From positions 1,364,501 to 1,428,500 of the forward strand of contig OY282457.1 in the NCBI GenBank assembly GCA_958296235.1: a stretch of DNA of 64,000 nucleotides. The letters are read 5' to 3'. Of the stretch, positions 1 through 7,822 are shown piece by piece. A model generated the notes under the pieces. The model was not told the origin of the DNA and ran no database searches. It saw nothing but the letters and a program-made list of their open reading frames with translations. Numbering within the stretch: position 1 is the first letter of the stretch; each line of letters starts with the position of its first letter. Source of the DNA: an uncultured Candidatus Binatia bacterium. GTDB lineage: Bacteria > Desulfobacterota > Binatia > Bin18. The translations under genes and the position numbers were made by a program.

Positions 1-1032
1 CATGGTTTTCAGAGGGACAACCGCAAACGCCTCGTTGATCTCAATCAGATCAATATCCTTGATCGTCATGCCGGCTTTTTTGAGGACTTTTCTGGTCGCC
101 GGAACCGGTGCAGTCAACATGATAATAGGCTCATCCCCGGCAGTGGCAGTGGCGACAATCCGAGCGCGCGGTTTCATACCGTGGCCGCCGGCATACTCTG
201 GAGAGGCGAGCAGCAAGGCTCCTGCGCCGTCAACAATGCCTGAAGAATTGCCGGCGTGATGCACATGGTTGATCTCTTGCACATCCGTGTAGCGTGACAG
301 CGCCTTTTCGTCGAAACTCAGCGTGTCGCCCTTTTGCACATACTCTCCCAGTTTCGCAAAGGACGGCGGCAGTTGACCCAGGCCCTCGAGCGTCGTGTGT
401 GGTCGCGGATATTCATCCTGTTCCAGGACCGGCCCGCCGTCCGCATCGTGCACGGGAATGAGGCTCTTTTTCAGGCGACCCTCTGTGTGAGCGCGAGCGT
501 AGCGCTGCTGGCTCGACAACGCGAATGTATCGCAATCTTCGCGGCTGAACCCTTCTCGGGTGGCAATCAAATCGCCTGAGATGCCTTGCTGGACAAGCGG
601 ATGGAGTTGGCGCAGATGCCGATTATGTCCGTCAATCCCACCCCGGTCCGCATTCATCGGCACGCGGGACATGGACTCCACCCCACCGGCAACCACCACG
701 TCCTGCTCACCGGACTTGATGCCCATAGCCGCAAAATTGACCGCCTGCTGTCCTGAGCCGCAGAAACGGTTAATCGTCACCCCAGTCGAATCATTCGGCC
801 ACTCGGCTGCCAGCACGGACATCCGGGCGATACACATGGCCTGTTCGCCATACGCGGTCACACAGCCGACCACTACGTCGTCAACATCACGCGGGTCCAG
901 GTGGTTTCGTTCTTTTGTGGCATTCAGGACCTGCGCCATGAGTTCCTGAGGATGGAGTCCTGCCAGCGCGCCATCCTTCTTTCCCCGTCCGCGCGGGGTG
1001 CGAACGGCATCAATAATCCAGGCTTCACCCAT
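1..1032 (-). CDS. Thiolase (acetyl-CoA acetyltransferase family), C-terminus cut by window edge
   Basis: Thiolase family enzyme, condensing or cleaving acyl-CoA/3-ketoacyl-CoA in fatty-acid or polyhydroxyalkanoate-type metabolism. The reading frame stays open for 344 codons and runs off the window. The N-terminal half carries the acylated cysteine in INRFCGSGQQA (around residue 90), and the distal part carries the loop IEINEAFAVV with its conserved asparagine and glutamate. The histidine and second cysteine motifs (GGHP-, CxGxG-type) would lie beyond position 1. The ATG at 1032 is chosen because GGAGGAA lies 6 nt upstream. It lies downstream of the GPP34 and STAS genes on the same strand, 75 nt after the former. 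Substrate chain length cannot be read from the sequence. Confidence 0.93.
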   Translation of the reverse strand, partial: MGEAWIIDAVRTPRGRGKKDGALAGLHPQELMAQVLNATKERNHLDPRDVDDVVVGCVTAYGEQAMCIARMSVLAAEWPNDSTGVTINRFCGSGQQAVNFAAMGIKSGEQDVVVAGGVESMSRVPMNADRGGIDGHNRHLRQLHPLVQQGISGDLIATREGFSREDCDTFALSSQQRYARAHTEGRLKKSLIPVHDADGGPVLEQDEYPRPHTTLEGLGQLPPSFAKLGEYVQKGDTLSFDEKALSRYTDVQEINHVHHAGNSSGIVDGAGALLLASPEYAGGHGMKPRARIVATATAGDEPIIMLTAPVPATRKVLKKAGMTIKDIDLIEINEAFAVVPLKTM

Positions 1033-1107
1033 TGCTTCCTCCATCGTTTCCTGTCAGGCAATTCAGTTGGGCGGGACGGTGCTCCGGCCCCCGCTGTCGC
1101 GGTCGGC

Positions 1108-1761
1108 TCAGTGCGGCGAGATGGCCATCGCCATCATCACCGACCGTTCAATTTCGGCGATGACGCCACCGACTTCGTGGCCGATCAGGTCCATTTTGCG
1201 AAACTGCTCGACACGGGGAGCGGCCCGCTCAATCTCCCGAGCGGAGAAGATGTCGCGCAGAAAACCGCAGGCATCGACCAGACAGATCATGGCCACATCC
1301 CTGGGGTCGGGAATATCGTCGGACAGCAAGACATCCGCAATCCGCAGTCTGACCTCGCGTTCGATGCGACCATCGATTGTGGGATAGCGCCGCGCCCGGA
1401 AGACCCACAGGAATTTCTTGTCCTGGGATTCCAGAATGCCGTGCTCAATCAAACTGGCCAGCGCCTGCTGGCGGATTTCGGTCGTCTCCTGACCGGCCAG
1501 GGTCTCTATCCAGCCCCTGGTATCCTTGGTCTCGTCGGTATTCGCAATATGCGCCAGGGCCTGATCGAGGATCGGGTTTCCGGTCGGCGCCGCGTCGAGA
1601 CAGGTGAGTTGCTCAAGATCGTTGTCGATGCGGTTGGCGAAGGCCAGGTCCATCAGCACCGCGCCGGCCAGGATGTATTCCACCGCCCCGCCACGGATCG
1701 GCAGGAAGACCCCATCGTCGTCCAGCATTAACAGCAGTATCTCTTCAGCAAACGTCAGCAT
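1108..1761 (-). CDS. GPP34/GOLPH3-like family protein
   Basis: A 217-residue helical protein resembling the GPP34 family, the bacterial relatives of eukaryotic Golgi phosphoprotein 3, a phosphoinositide-binding peripheral membrane protein. Seen: an N-terminal LTFAEEILLLMLDDDGVF segment, then AGAVLMDLAFANRID, both typical of the family's first helices, and a central stretch rich in charged helices with FLWVFRARRYP. No signal peptide or membrane helix is seen. It sits 9 nt after the STAS gene and upstream of the thiolase, so it is probably co-transcribed. Bacterial members are best known from actinobacteria and their role is not established. A membrane-surface function is inference from the eukaryotic family. 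Confidence 0.7.
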   Translation of the reverse strand: MLTFAEEILLLMLDDDGVFLPIRGGAVEYILAGAVLMDLAFANRIDNDLEQLTCLDAAPTGNPILDQALAHIANTDETKDTRGWIETLAGQETTEIRQQALASLIEHGILESQDKKFLWVFRARRYPTIDGRIEREVRLRIADVLLSDDIPDPRDVAMICLVDACGFLRDIFSAREIERAAPRVEQFRKMDLIGHEVGGVIAEIERSVMMAMAISPH

Positions 1762-1770
1762 GGCGCGGCC

Positions 1771-2106
1771 TCAGGACTGAGATGCCAGGGCGCTCTCACG
1801 TGTGTCGTAGTAGTCGAGCATGGTCAGGAACCCGCTGACTTCCATGACGGATTTGCAGGTGGCCCTGAGCGTGCACAGCGTCAATTTTCCGCCGCCCTGT
1901 TGACATTTTTTGGCACCCACAAGCACGACGCGCAGACCGGCGCTGCTGATGTAATCCATCTTGCTGCAATCAAGCAATATCCGGGTATCGCCGCGTTCAA
2001 CGACTGCCGAAATATGCTTCTCCAGGTCGGGTGCGGTGGAACCGTCTACCCGCCCATCCAGCGAGACAACAACCGTGGTGTCTATCGTTTGCTCTTCAAT
2101 CTTCAT
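1771..2106 (-). CDS. STAS-domain protein (anti-sigma factor antagonist type)
   Basis: A single STAS domain of 111 residues, the SpoIIAA/RsbV fold. These proteins bind an anti-sigma factor kinase and are switched by serine phosphorylation. The phospho-acceptor region MDYISSAGLRVVL (around residues 50-62) is intact, with the usual Asp-x-x-x-Ser-Ser-Ala-Gly pattern. The preceding strand ILLDCSKM and the N-terminal VVVSLDGRVDGSTA also fit. No anti-sigma kinase or sigma factor is adjacent, so its partner is encoded elsewhere or it acts on the neighbouring GPP34 protein, which is speculation. AAGG about 8 nt upstream of the ATG is an acceptable ribosome binding site. It is the first gene of a minus-strand group with GPP34 and thiolase. 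Confidence 0.85.
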   Translation of the reverse strand: MKIEEQTIDTTVVVSLDGRVDGSTAPDLEKHISAVVERGDTRILLDCSKMDYISSAGLRVVLVGAKKCQQGGGKLTLCTLRATCKSVMEVSGFLTMLDYYDTRESALASQS

Positions 2107-2131
2107 TGGACAGCCTTTCTCTTCAATCTCG

Positions 2132-2145
2132 GACGGCTAGCCGTC
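2132..2145. promoter_or_regulatory. 14-bp perfect palindrome upstream of the STAS gene
   Basis: GACGGCTAGCCGTC is self-complementary and begins 26 bp upstream of the STAS start codon, in the 200-bp divergent spacer shared with the CoA-transferase gene. A dimeric regulator site or a hairpin in the leader are both possible. No clear -35/-10 pair was recognised beside it. Confidence 0.3.
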
Positions 2146-2308
2146 TGGCTGAGGCAGGGATAGCACAGCGGACGGTAGGCAGCAACCCATTTCTTGACCG
2201 CCAGCGAAGCCCGCTCGTGGCAAGCGTCACTCTTGGCGCGGCCAATAATTGCTGGCAGAATGTTCTGAATTCAAGCCGCGGGACACCAAATCAAAAAGGG
2301 AGATGCGT

Positions 2309-3529
2309 ATGGACAACGGAATTCTATCAGGACTGCGAGTGATTGACTGCGGGACCTATGTTGCCGGACCGGCCTCGACGACCATCATGTCGGATTTCGG
2401 GGCCGAGGTGTTGAAGATCGAGCGACCGCAGGGCGGAGACCTCTACCGCTCCATGTCGGATTTACCGGGCTTTGCCAAGGCAGACCTCAACTGGGGCTGG
2501 ATTCTGACCAGTCGGAATAAGAAGAGCGTCGCCCTTGACCTGGCTTCGCCCCAGGGCAGAGAGGTGCTCATTCGGCTGGTCAGGACCGCAGACGTGTTTG
2601 TCTCCAACTACCAGCATCCGCTGCTCGAAAAGTTTCGGCTGACCTGGGCGGACCTTCAGCCGGAAAACGACCGGCTCATCTATGCCCATCTGAGCGGCTA
2701 CGGAGATGCGGGGGAGGATGCCGACGCCCCTACGTTTGACGCGCTGGCCTATTGGGCGCGCTCGGGCCTGATGATGAGCGTCGTGGGTATGGACGGCACG
2801 CCCGGCGGCCCGCGTCCGGGCATGGGCGACCACCCGACCTCGGTGTCCCTGTTCAGCGCGATTATGCTCGGCCTGTATCAGCGCGAACGGACCGGACGGG
2901 GCTTAAAAGTCGGAACCTCGTTACTGGCCAGCGGAGCCTGGGCCAACGCCTGCGACCTCCAGGCCAAATTCTGTAATGCCACCTTTCCGGAACGCGGCGA
3001 CGACGGCACACCGCCGAATCCGCTGGCGGCCGGCTATCGGAGTCGTGACGGCAAAGCCTTCTTGGCCATCCTGCTCGACCCCGACAAGGAATTCCCCAAT
3101 CTGTGTAAGGCCCTCGGCCAAGCCGAGCTGGCCACCAACCCGCTGTTTGCCACCAACGAAGCCAGAGGGGAGAATGCGGCAGCCCTCTTTGCCATTTTAC
3201 AGGGCCAGTTTGAATCGCGGGACCTTGATGAGTGGCGGGCGCTGTTCAAACAGTCCGACATCAAATGGGCGCCCCTGCCGGTACGAGACGAAGTGGTCGA
3301 AGACCCACAGATGCGGGCCGCCGGTGCCTTTGTGGACATGGAGTACCCTGGGCATGGCAGGCTGACAACCGTCAACAGCCCCATTTTCACGACCGCGGGT
3401 GAAAAGCGAACCCCAACCCCAGCGCCGCAGTTGGGCGATCATACCGGCGAAATCCTGCGCGACCTGGGGTATGACGAAGCGGCCATAGCCGCGCTGGTGC
3501 GTGACGGCATAGCCGCAGTGGGTGGGTAA
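2309..3529 (+). CDS. CaiB/BaiF family (class III) CoA-transferase
   Basis: A 406-residue class III CoA-transferase, moving CoA between carboxylic acids through an aspartyl-CoA thioester. The N-terminal LRVIDCGTYVAGPASTTIM and DFGAEVLKIERP are hallmark motifs, as is the SVALDLASPQG segment. The catalytic aspartate is in the PTFDALAYWARSG motif near residue 145. The ATG at 2309 is chosen over 2303 because AGGGAG at 2297-2302 gives a 6-nt spacing only to the later codon. It is monocistronic on the plus strand, divergent from the STAS group. Its substrate is unknown. A second member of the family starts at 63518. Confidence 0.93.
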   Translation: MDNGILSGLRVIDCGTYVAGPASTTIMSDFGAEVLKIERPQGGDLYRSMSDLPGFAKADLNWGWILTSRNKKSVALDLASPQGREVLIRLVRTADVFVSNYQHPLLEKFRLTWADLQPENDRLIYAHLSGYGDAGEDADAPTFDALAYWARSGLMMSVVGMDGTPGGPRPGMGDHPTSVSLFSAIMLGLYQRERTGRGLKVGTSLLASGAWANACDLQAKFCNATFPERGDDGTPPNPLAAGYRSRDGKAFLAILLDPDKEFPNLCKALGQAELATNPLFATNEARGENAAALFAILQGQFESRDLDEWRALFKQSDIKWAPLPVRDEVVEDPQMRAAGAFVDMEYPGHGRLTTVNSPIFTTAGEKRTPTPAPQLGDHTGEILRDLGYDEAAIAALVRDGIAAVGG

Positions 3530-3604
3530 CTTCAGCCGGCAGTGTCGGATAATGGCAATGCCCGGAACGAACACCAAACTCACCACAGCAGTCGAAACCC
3601 AGAT

Positions 3605-3630
3605 GTCAGGCTACGCTTCGCTAACCGGAC
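3605..3630. repeat. Degenerate copy of a palindromic intergenic repeat (REP-like)
   Basis: The layout is arm gtcaggcta, loop cgcttcgc, arm taaccggac. It matches the perfect element at 33754-33779 in the loop and most of the arms, with two mismatches breaking the stem. It lies just upstream of the TTG start of the next gene. Confidence 0.6.
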
Positions 3631-3658
3631 CTGCGTGGCTAAAGAAAGGAGCGCAACC

Positions 3659-4192
3659 TTGAAACGAAGAATCGGTATGCTGGCCCTGAGTCTGCTCCCC
3701 GTATTCTGTCTCGGCATCGTCAATCTCTCCTTCTCTGGTGACGCGATTCAGCTGGAAAGCTGGCGGCAGAGGCCGAATGAAGGAAACTTTGCCCAACGGA
3801 TTGCGGGAGTCTACCTCATCCGAACGCCGAATTCCTTCCGATTGATTTCCTTAACCGCAGGGGGAAACTGGGCCGGCACACATTCCGGTCAGAACGACAT
3901 CTCCAACCCCTCCCGATTCAGCGACCAACACGGGGTATGGGCGCGGTCGGGATGGCGGGAAATTACGGCCGAGGTAGTCGATTTCAACCTGGACGCCACT
4001 ACTGGAGCGCATACCGATATCGTGCGCGTCCGCTATGTGGTGCAATTCAGCAAAGATTTACAGTCCATCACCGGCACGCAGATGGGGCGAGTCTTTCCGG
4101 TAGATCAAGACCCGCTTGACCCTGATGCAGCGCCGGCCATGCAGTTTGACTCGATATTCACCGGACGGCGCGTGACGGTCGGGTCCGATTAG
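3659..4192 (+). CDS. Secreted protein of unknown function
   Basis: I do not recognise a family. The 177-residue product starts with KRRIGMLALSLLPVFCLG followed by a small-residue region, a convincing Sec signal peptide, so it is probably periplasmic or surface-exposed. The rest is beta-rich with repeated aromatic and glycine spacing (GVYLIRTPNSFRLISL, GNWAGTHSGQ). That pattern suggests a lipocalin-like or avidin-like barrel, but no motif proves it. The TTG start at 3659 is preferred because AAGGAG at 3646-3651 sits 7 nt upstream and it places the signal peptide at the N-terminus. An ATG at 3542 would add 39 residues encoded by the palindromic repeat. It stands alone between the CoA-transferase and the convergent oxidase gene. 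Confidence 0.7.
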   Translation: MKRRIGMLALSLLPVFCLGIVNLSFSGDAIQLESWRQRPNEGNFAQRIAGVYLIRTPNSFRLISLTAGGNWAGTHSGQNDISNPSRFSDQHGVWARSGWREITAEVVDFNLDATTGAHTDIVRVRYVVQFSKDLQSITGTQMGRVFPVDQDPLDPDAAPAMQFDSIFTGRRVTVGSD

Positions 4193-4236
4193 CTGCCGCG
4201 TGTGTGACGCCGAAAGAATCTGTTCCGGCCTGCGGA

Positions 4237-4665
4237 CTACCAGCCGGCCACATCTTTTCTGGCGATAATCCTGGTCGGCGTGACCCGGACGAGCAGTTCT
4301 CCTGGCACGCTGTTGCGCTTGCCGTAAGCCTCGGATTGGTCGGTGCCCATATAGCGTCCACCAATCCGCGTTGCCCAGTACAGGAGTTGCTCGGGGTCAT
4401 CGCTCAGGCTGGCCGTACCGTCGATCTGGACAAATGCAAACGGTGGCGTTTCATCGTCAACGCACAGGCTGACTCGCGGGTCACGCCGCAGGTTGGCCGC
4501 CTTGACGCTGGCCTGCCAGGTGGAAAAGACCAGCGTCTTCCCGTCCACATCGAACCAGACCGGGACAACGTGGGGATGGCCGTTTTCTTTGACCGTGGCG
4601 CACTGAGCGGTGCGAGCCTTCTTGGTCAGAAAGGTCCAGACTTCGTCGGGCGTCATACTTTTCAT
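4237..4665 (-). CDS. Pyridoxamine 5'-phosphate oxidase-fold protein (PPOX class)
   Basis: A small split-barrel flavoprotein or F420-binding protein of about 142 residues. The motif GHPHVVPVWFDVDGKTLVFST, then a Lys/Asn-rich helix and RDPRVSLCVDD, is the cofactor-binding signature of the PPOX class. The real substrate is unknown; members reduce or oxidise small cyclic compounds, bilins or quinones. The ATG at 4665 is chosen on the family's usual N-terminus. A further in-frame ATG at 4698 would overlap the last codons of rmuC by 11 nt. No strong Shine-Dalgarno precedes either, so translation may be coupled to rmuC. Confidence 0.85.
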   Translation of the reverse strand: MKSMTPDEVWTFLTKKARTAQCATVKENGHPHVVPVWFDVDGKTLVFSTWQASVKAANLRRDPRVSLCVDDETPPFAFVQIDGTASLSDDPEQLLYWATRIGGRYMGTDQSEAYGKRNSVPGELLVRVTPTRIIARKDVAGW

Positions 4666-4687
4666 GACCGGAATTATGGCCGTTTTC

Positions 4688-5950
4688 TCATCCTGCATCG
4701 AGCGAGCGAATTTGTTTGTCCACTTCGTCAATTTCAGGTATGTCGTGGCTGGACTCGATGCCGAGTTCCTTGAATCTGCGAGCGGATGTGAACACCCTTG
4801 ACTCCAGTGAGCCAACACCCTTGTTGAAGGATTCGACCGCCCCGTTGAGCGATCTTCTTATTTCGCCCATGTGACCGGAGAATGTGTAGAGTCTGTCGTG
4901 AAGCTCCTGTCCCAATTTTCTTATCTGTGCAGCATTCTCGGCAAGCTGTACCTCTCGCCATCCCATCGCAACCGCCTTCAGGAGCGCCATAAGCGTATTC
5001 GGTGTGGCGAGAATGACTTTCTGCTGCATCGCCCAATCAATCAGATCGTGGTCATTCTCCAGCGCGGCAAAGAGCAAGTGCTCTCCCGGAAGAAACATGA
5101 CCACAAAGTCGGGGGCCTTGTCGAACTTCTGCTGGTAGGATTTTTGAGCCAAGCTTCGAGCGCGCTCTCTGACTTGTTGAGCGTGTCGCTGAATTGCTTC
5201 CTGGCGTCCCCCGTCGGTGTCTGACTCCACTGCCATGAGGTATGCGCTCATTGGTGTCTTGGCATCCACGACAATAGTGCGATCATTCGGCATACGCACC
5301 ACCATATCCGGTCGGTCACGACTACCGTCGTCAGAAGTAATACTAACCTGCTCCTCGTAATCGCAATAGTTCGTCATACCTGCAAGCTCTACCACGCGCC
5401 GAAGCTGCATTTCACCCCAGGAGCCACGCACCTCGGGACGCTTCAGCGCCGTGGATAGGTTGCGCGTCTCGTCTGCCAGATTTTTATTGTTTTTCACGAG
5501 TATCTCGATTTGCTGTTTGAGGCTGCCCTGTGAAGTGTTACGCGATTCTTCAATGCGCTTGAGTTCGTCCGAGAGTGGCTTGACCATCGAACCAATTTTC
5601 TCGTCGGCGGCTTTCACGAACTCATCTCTGTTATTAGAAATCACCTCATTCGCTAGAACCTTGAACTGGTCAAGTAGCGTCTTTTCGATGTCGGTTCGTT
5701 CTACAAGTTGTTTGTTGGCAGTATCAAGTTCGGCTTGCAGCCGAGCGCATTCAGTGTTGTGGCCGTTGGCTTTCTGCTGCCATTCGGACAACTGTCCTTC
5801 CAGTTCAGCTTTACGCTCGTTAGCGGCTCCAAGGGCTGTCTCAAGCCGAGCGACTTCCTGGCTACTGGAGTTGGTTATCAACCATACGACTCCTCCACCT
5901 ATAACGCCTCCAACGAACAACCCGGCTACGATCCCAAGAATAAGCTCCAA
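4688..5950 (-). CDS. rmuC: DNA recombination protein RmuC
   Basis: The 420-residue product is of typical RmuC length. It has an N-terminal membrane anchor (residues 2-27, glycine/valine-rich), a long coiled coil (about 30-140), then the endonuclease-like core with PEVRGSWGEMQLRRVVELAGM, RPDMVVRMP and VVDAKTPMSAYL, whose Asp-x-Lys belongs to the PD-(D/E)XK-type site. RmuC limits inversions and rearrangements in E. coli and acts in phage restriction. The start is TTG at 5950, with AAGGAGG centred 10 nt upstream; no in-frame ATG fits the anchor. It lies downstream of the small ORF and DUF433 gene and is probably co-transcribed with them. Confidence 0.95.
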   Translation of the reverse strand: MELILGIVAGLFVGGVIGGGVVWLITNSSSQEVARLETALGAANERKAELEGQLSEWQQKANGHNTECARLQAELDTANKQLVERTDIEKTLLDQFKVLANEVISNNRDEFVKAADEKIGSMVKPLSDELKRIEESRNTSQGSLKQQIEILVKNNKNLADETRNLSTALKRPEVRGSWGEMQLRRVVELAGMTNYCDYEEQVSITSDDGSRDRPDMVVRMPNDRTIVVDAKTPMSAYLMAVESDTDGGRQEAIQRHAQQVRERARSLAQKSYQQKFDKAPDFVVMFLPGEHLLFAALENDHDLIDWAMQQKVILATPNTLMALLKAVAMGWREVQLAENAAQIRKLGQELHDRLYTFSGHMGEIRRSLNGAVESFNKGVGSLESRVFTSARRFKELGIESSHDIPEIDEVDKQIRSLDAG

Positions 5951-5971
5951 TTTTCTGCCTCCTTAAGTACG

Positions 5972-6115
5972 TTATCCATGTAGCTGAGGTAAGCTTCGCA
6001 GACGATAGCGGTGTGGTTCCACGACGCAATAGCATTGCTTGAGATATTCTTCCGTATGCTCCCTCAAGAGGCGTTGGAGCTGTTGATGGACGTCCTCAAA
6101 ATCGGCGGGTGTCAT
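5972..6115 (-). CDS. 47-residue ORF coupled to the DUF433 gene
   Basis: Short open frame starting in the ATGA overlap with the DUF433 stop codon and ending 21 nt before the rmuC start. The product begins MTPADFEDVHQQLQ and is charged and helical, ending in a basic segment (HRYRLRSLPQ). DUF433 antitoxins are usually followed by a DUF5615 PIN-like toxin of about 110 residues. This ORF is far too short and lacks the PIN acidic residues, so it is either a novel partner or the unrelated product of a replaced toxin gene. The evidence for coding is the tight stop/start overlap and position only. Confidence 0.5.
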   Translation of the reverse strand: MTPADFEDVHQQLQRLLREHTEEYLKQCYCVVEPHRYRLRSLPQLHG

Positions 6116-6306
6116 ATGGCATAGGCCAGACAGGCTTTAACATCGTCAATATCGAGGTCGGGGTAATACTTTTCACTAATCTCCTTAAAGGAGATGCCTT
6201 CTTGGGCCAGTTCCAGAACATGCTCAACTAATATCCGTGTCCCCCTGATACACGGTTTCCCGAAATGGACCTGGGAGTCTACACTGAGACGGTCACGATA
6301 CTTCAT
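6112..6306 (-). CDS. DUF433 antitoxin-like protein
   Basis: The 64-residue product has the full DUF433 signature: VHFGKPCIRGTRILVEHVLEL, then a GISFKEISEKYYPDLDIDDVKACLAYA helix-turn-helix. DUF433 proteins are DNA-binding antitoxins, normally paired with a DUF5615 nuclease. CAGGAGG 10 nt upstream of the ATG supports the start. The expected toxin is absent and a 47-residue ORF takes its place. A perfect inverted repeat 30 nt upstream may be its operator. Confidence 0.85.
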   Translation of the reverse strand: MKYRDRLSVDSQVHFGKPCIRGTRILVEHVLELAQEGISFKEISEKYYPDLDIDDVKACLAYAI

Positions 6307-6335
6307 AGAACGTGTGTCCTCCTGAGCGGCAGTCT

Positions 6336-6355
6336 GAGATATCTGAGCATATCTC
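6336..6355. promoter_or_regulatory. Inverted repeat, likely operator of the DUF433 module
   Basis: GAGATAT, 6-nt spacer, ATATCTC: a perfect 7-bp inverted repeat 30 bp upstream of the DUF433 start codon. Antitoxins of this type commonly repress their own promoter. The assignment is by position and symmetry only. Confidence 0.45.
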
Positions 6356-6395
6356 TGAAATAAACAGCCACTTCATCAATTCTGGATCAACCAGG

Positions 6396-7280
6396 TCAAC
6401 GGGGGTCGTTGGGGAGCGCGCGCTGGGTGAAGCCCACTACCATCCCAAAGGCTTGCTCCGACCCGAGAATGATGGTGTCTGCGCCGTCCGGTTCGGGCTG
6501 GAGTTGCTTGTCTCTCAGAAAATCCTGGGCCTGGCCAAGGTCTGCGGTCTTGAATATCAGGGAATAAATGCCCTCGCCGTTCTGCTCCAACTCACGGCCT
6601 TCAGGGCTGGTCGCAGCAAGAGGTTGGACCAGTTCTACGACGGTGTCTTCGCCAACAGCGACAAAGGCGCTCTGCTTGCGGTCCTCGGCGCGCTCCTCGT
6701 GGAGCAGGGTCCCGTCCAGAATATCGCAATACAACCGCTTGGCCGCGGGCAGGTCCCTGACGACGACACCGATATGCGAGGCGCGCTGGATGCCGAGCGG
6801 ATACTGGCGCCAGGGGTCGCTTGACCAACCCGGTTCCAGCCGCGGGTCGGCAATGTAATCGCCGGACAGGGCAAACTCCAGTTGGCCGGGTGTCTGTCTC
6901 GGATGCGTCCAAATGGCCGCCGTGTCATACGGTGGCTGCACCTCTTTGCCGACAAGGTTATAGAGCCGCAGGCCAGCCGTATCGAGCCGGGCGGAGATAG
7001 CCGCAACATCGTCCACATACCAGGCGATGGAATGGAAGCGCTGCCCGAAACGGTCGTGAAATCTTTTCACCGACGGATTCCTGAGGTTCTCCACGCGGGC
7101 GGGCATCATCGGCTCCATGATGACATCCCCAATGGCAATCAGGGAGGCATTACGGCCGGCCAGCTCTTCATAGCCGTTATAGAAGCGCGTGACGGAGAAC
7201 ACATCGTCATACCACCGGTCAACGGCTTCGAGGTCGTCCACAACGTGGGTGAGATGAAACAGCTTGCCTATGGTGAACAT
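6396..7280 (-). CDS. Two-domain VOC (glyoxalase/dioxygenase superfamily) protein
   Basis: The 294-residue product has two vicinal-oxygen-chelate modules. The first opens with KLFHLTHVVDDLEAVDRWYDDVF, the second with QRASHIGVVVRDLPAAKRLYCDIL, each carrying the metal-ligand histidine on strand 1. Further candidate ligands are in FHSIAWYVDD and a glutamate in TVVELVQP. Members include extradiol dioxygenases, glyoxalases and fosfomycin enzymes; the reaction here cannot be chosen. The ATG at 7280 is preferred since GGAGGC lies 4-9 nt upstream, and it places the first motif at the N-terminus. It follows the SnoaL-like gene on the same strand after 56 nt. Confidence 0.85.
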   Translation of the reverse strand: MFTIGKLFHLTHVVDDLEAVDRWYDDVFSVTRFYNGYEELAGRNASLIAIGDVIMEPMMPARVENLRNPSVKRFHDRFGQRFHSIAWYVDDVAAISARLDTAGLRLYNLVGKEVQPPYDTAAIWTHPRQTPGQLEFALSGDYIADPRLEPGWSSDPWRQYPLGIQRASHIGVVVRDLPAAKRLYCDILDGTLLHEERAEDRKQSAFVAVGEDTVVELVQPLAATSPEGRELEQNGEGIYSLIFKTADLGQAQDFLRDKQLQPEPDGADTIILGSEQAFGMVVGFTQRALPNDPR

Positions 7281-7336
7281 ACCTGCCTCCCCTGGTTCTG
7301 CGCGCGCAAGCCAGCCACGACCGCGCGCCGATTTGC

Positions 7337-7795
7337 TCAGTCGTTGTCGGCCCAGCTCTCTTCGTAGTTCGTGCTCATGCGGCCACGGGCGCGAAGATGC
7401 TGTATCTTCCATTCTCCGTTCACTTTGACGTAATCGTCCTCATATCGCGCCGCCAGCCACTTGGCCTGATTGTTTTTGTAAAACGTGAACGGACCAAAAA
7501 AATACCAGATGCCCGTGGCCCGGTCGCCATCGATTTTGATGATCGGGTTCATCACCTGGTGCTGGGAGAAGCGGATCAGCGTCTGGAATTTTTTGAACAA
7601 CTCGCGAATGGCCGTATGGCCCTGGGCTTTGCCGAAACCAGCGCCTTCCCAGATCCCGTCTTGGGCAAAAATTGTGGTGATGCGCTCCGGGTTGTGGTCA
7701 TCATCGCAAATATCGCAGTAGGTTGCCTTGAGTTGCTTGATAGCCTCCAGGTCCTCAATACGGGTTAATCTCTGTTCGAGTGCAGCGACATCCAT
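7337..7795 (-). CDS. SnoaL-like (NTF2-fold) protein
   Basis: The 152-residue cone-shaped alpha/beta barrel of the SnoaL_4/NTF2-like type. The N-terminal helix EDLEAIKQLKATYCDICDDD with the following pocket aspartates and the closing RYEDDYVKVNGEWKIQHLR are characteristic. Such proteins are small hydrolases, isomerases or dehydratases, or binding proteins in aromatic and polyketide metabolism. AGGAAGGAG upstream of the ATG is a strong ribosome site. It lies between the D-aminoacylase and VOC genes in one minus-strand run, and resembles the protein at 57187-57636. Confidence 0.8.
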   Translation of the reverse strand: MDVAALEQRLTRIEDLEAIKQLKATYCDICDDDHNPERITTIFAQDGIWEGAGFGKAQGHTAIRELFKKFQTLIRFSQHQVMNPIIKIDGDRATGIWYFFGPFTFYKNNQAKWLAARYEDDYVKVNGEWKIQHLRARGRMSTNYEESWADND

Positions 7796-7822
7796 TGTCT
7801 TTCTCCTTCCTGCGTTTCAGAT

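Noticed and set aside
901..1731. 276-codon plus-strand frame
   Set aside because: It is antisense to the GPP34 and thiolase genes, which have clear motifs and ribosome sites.
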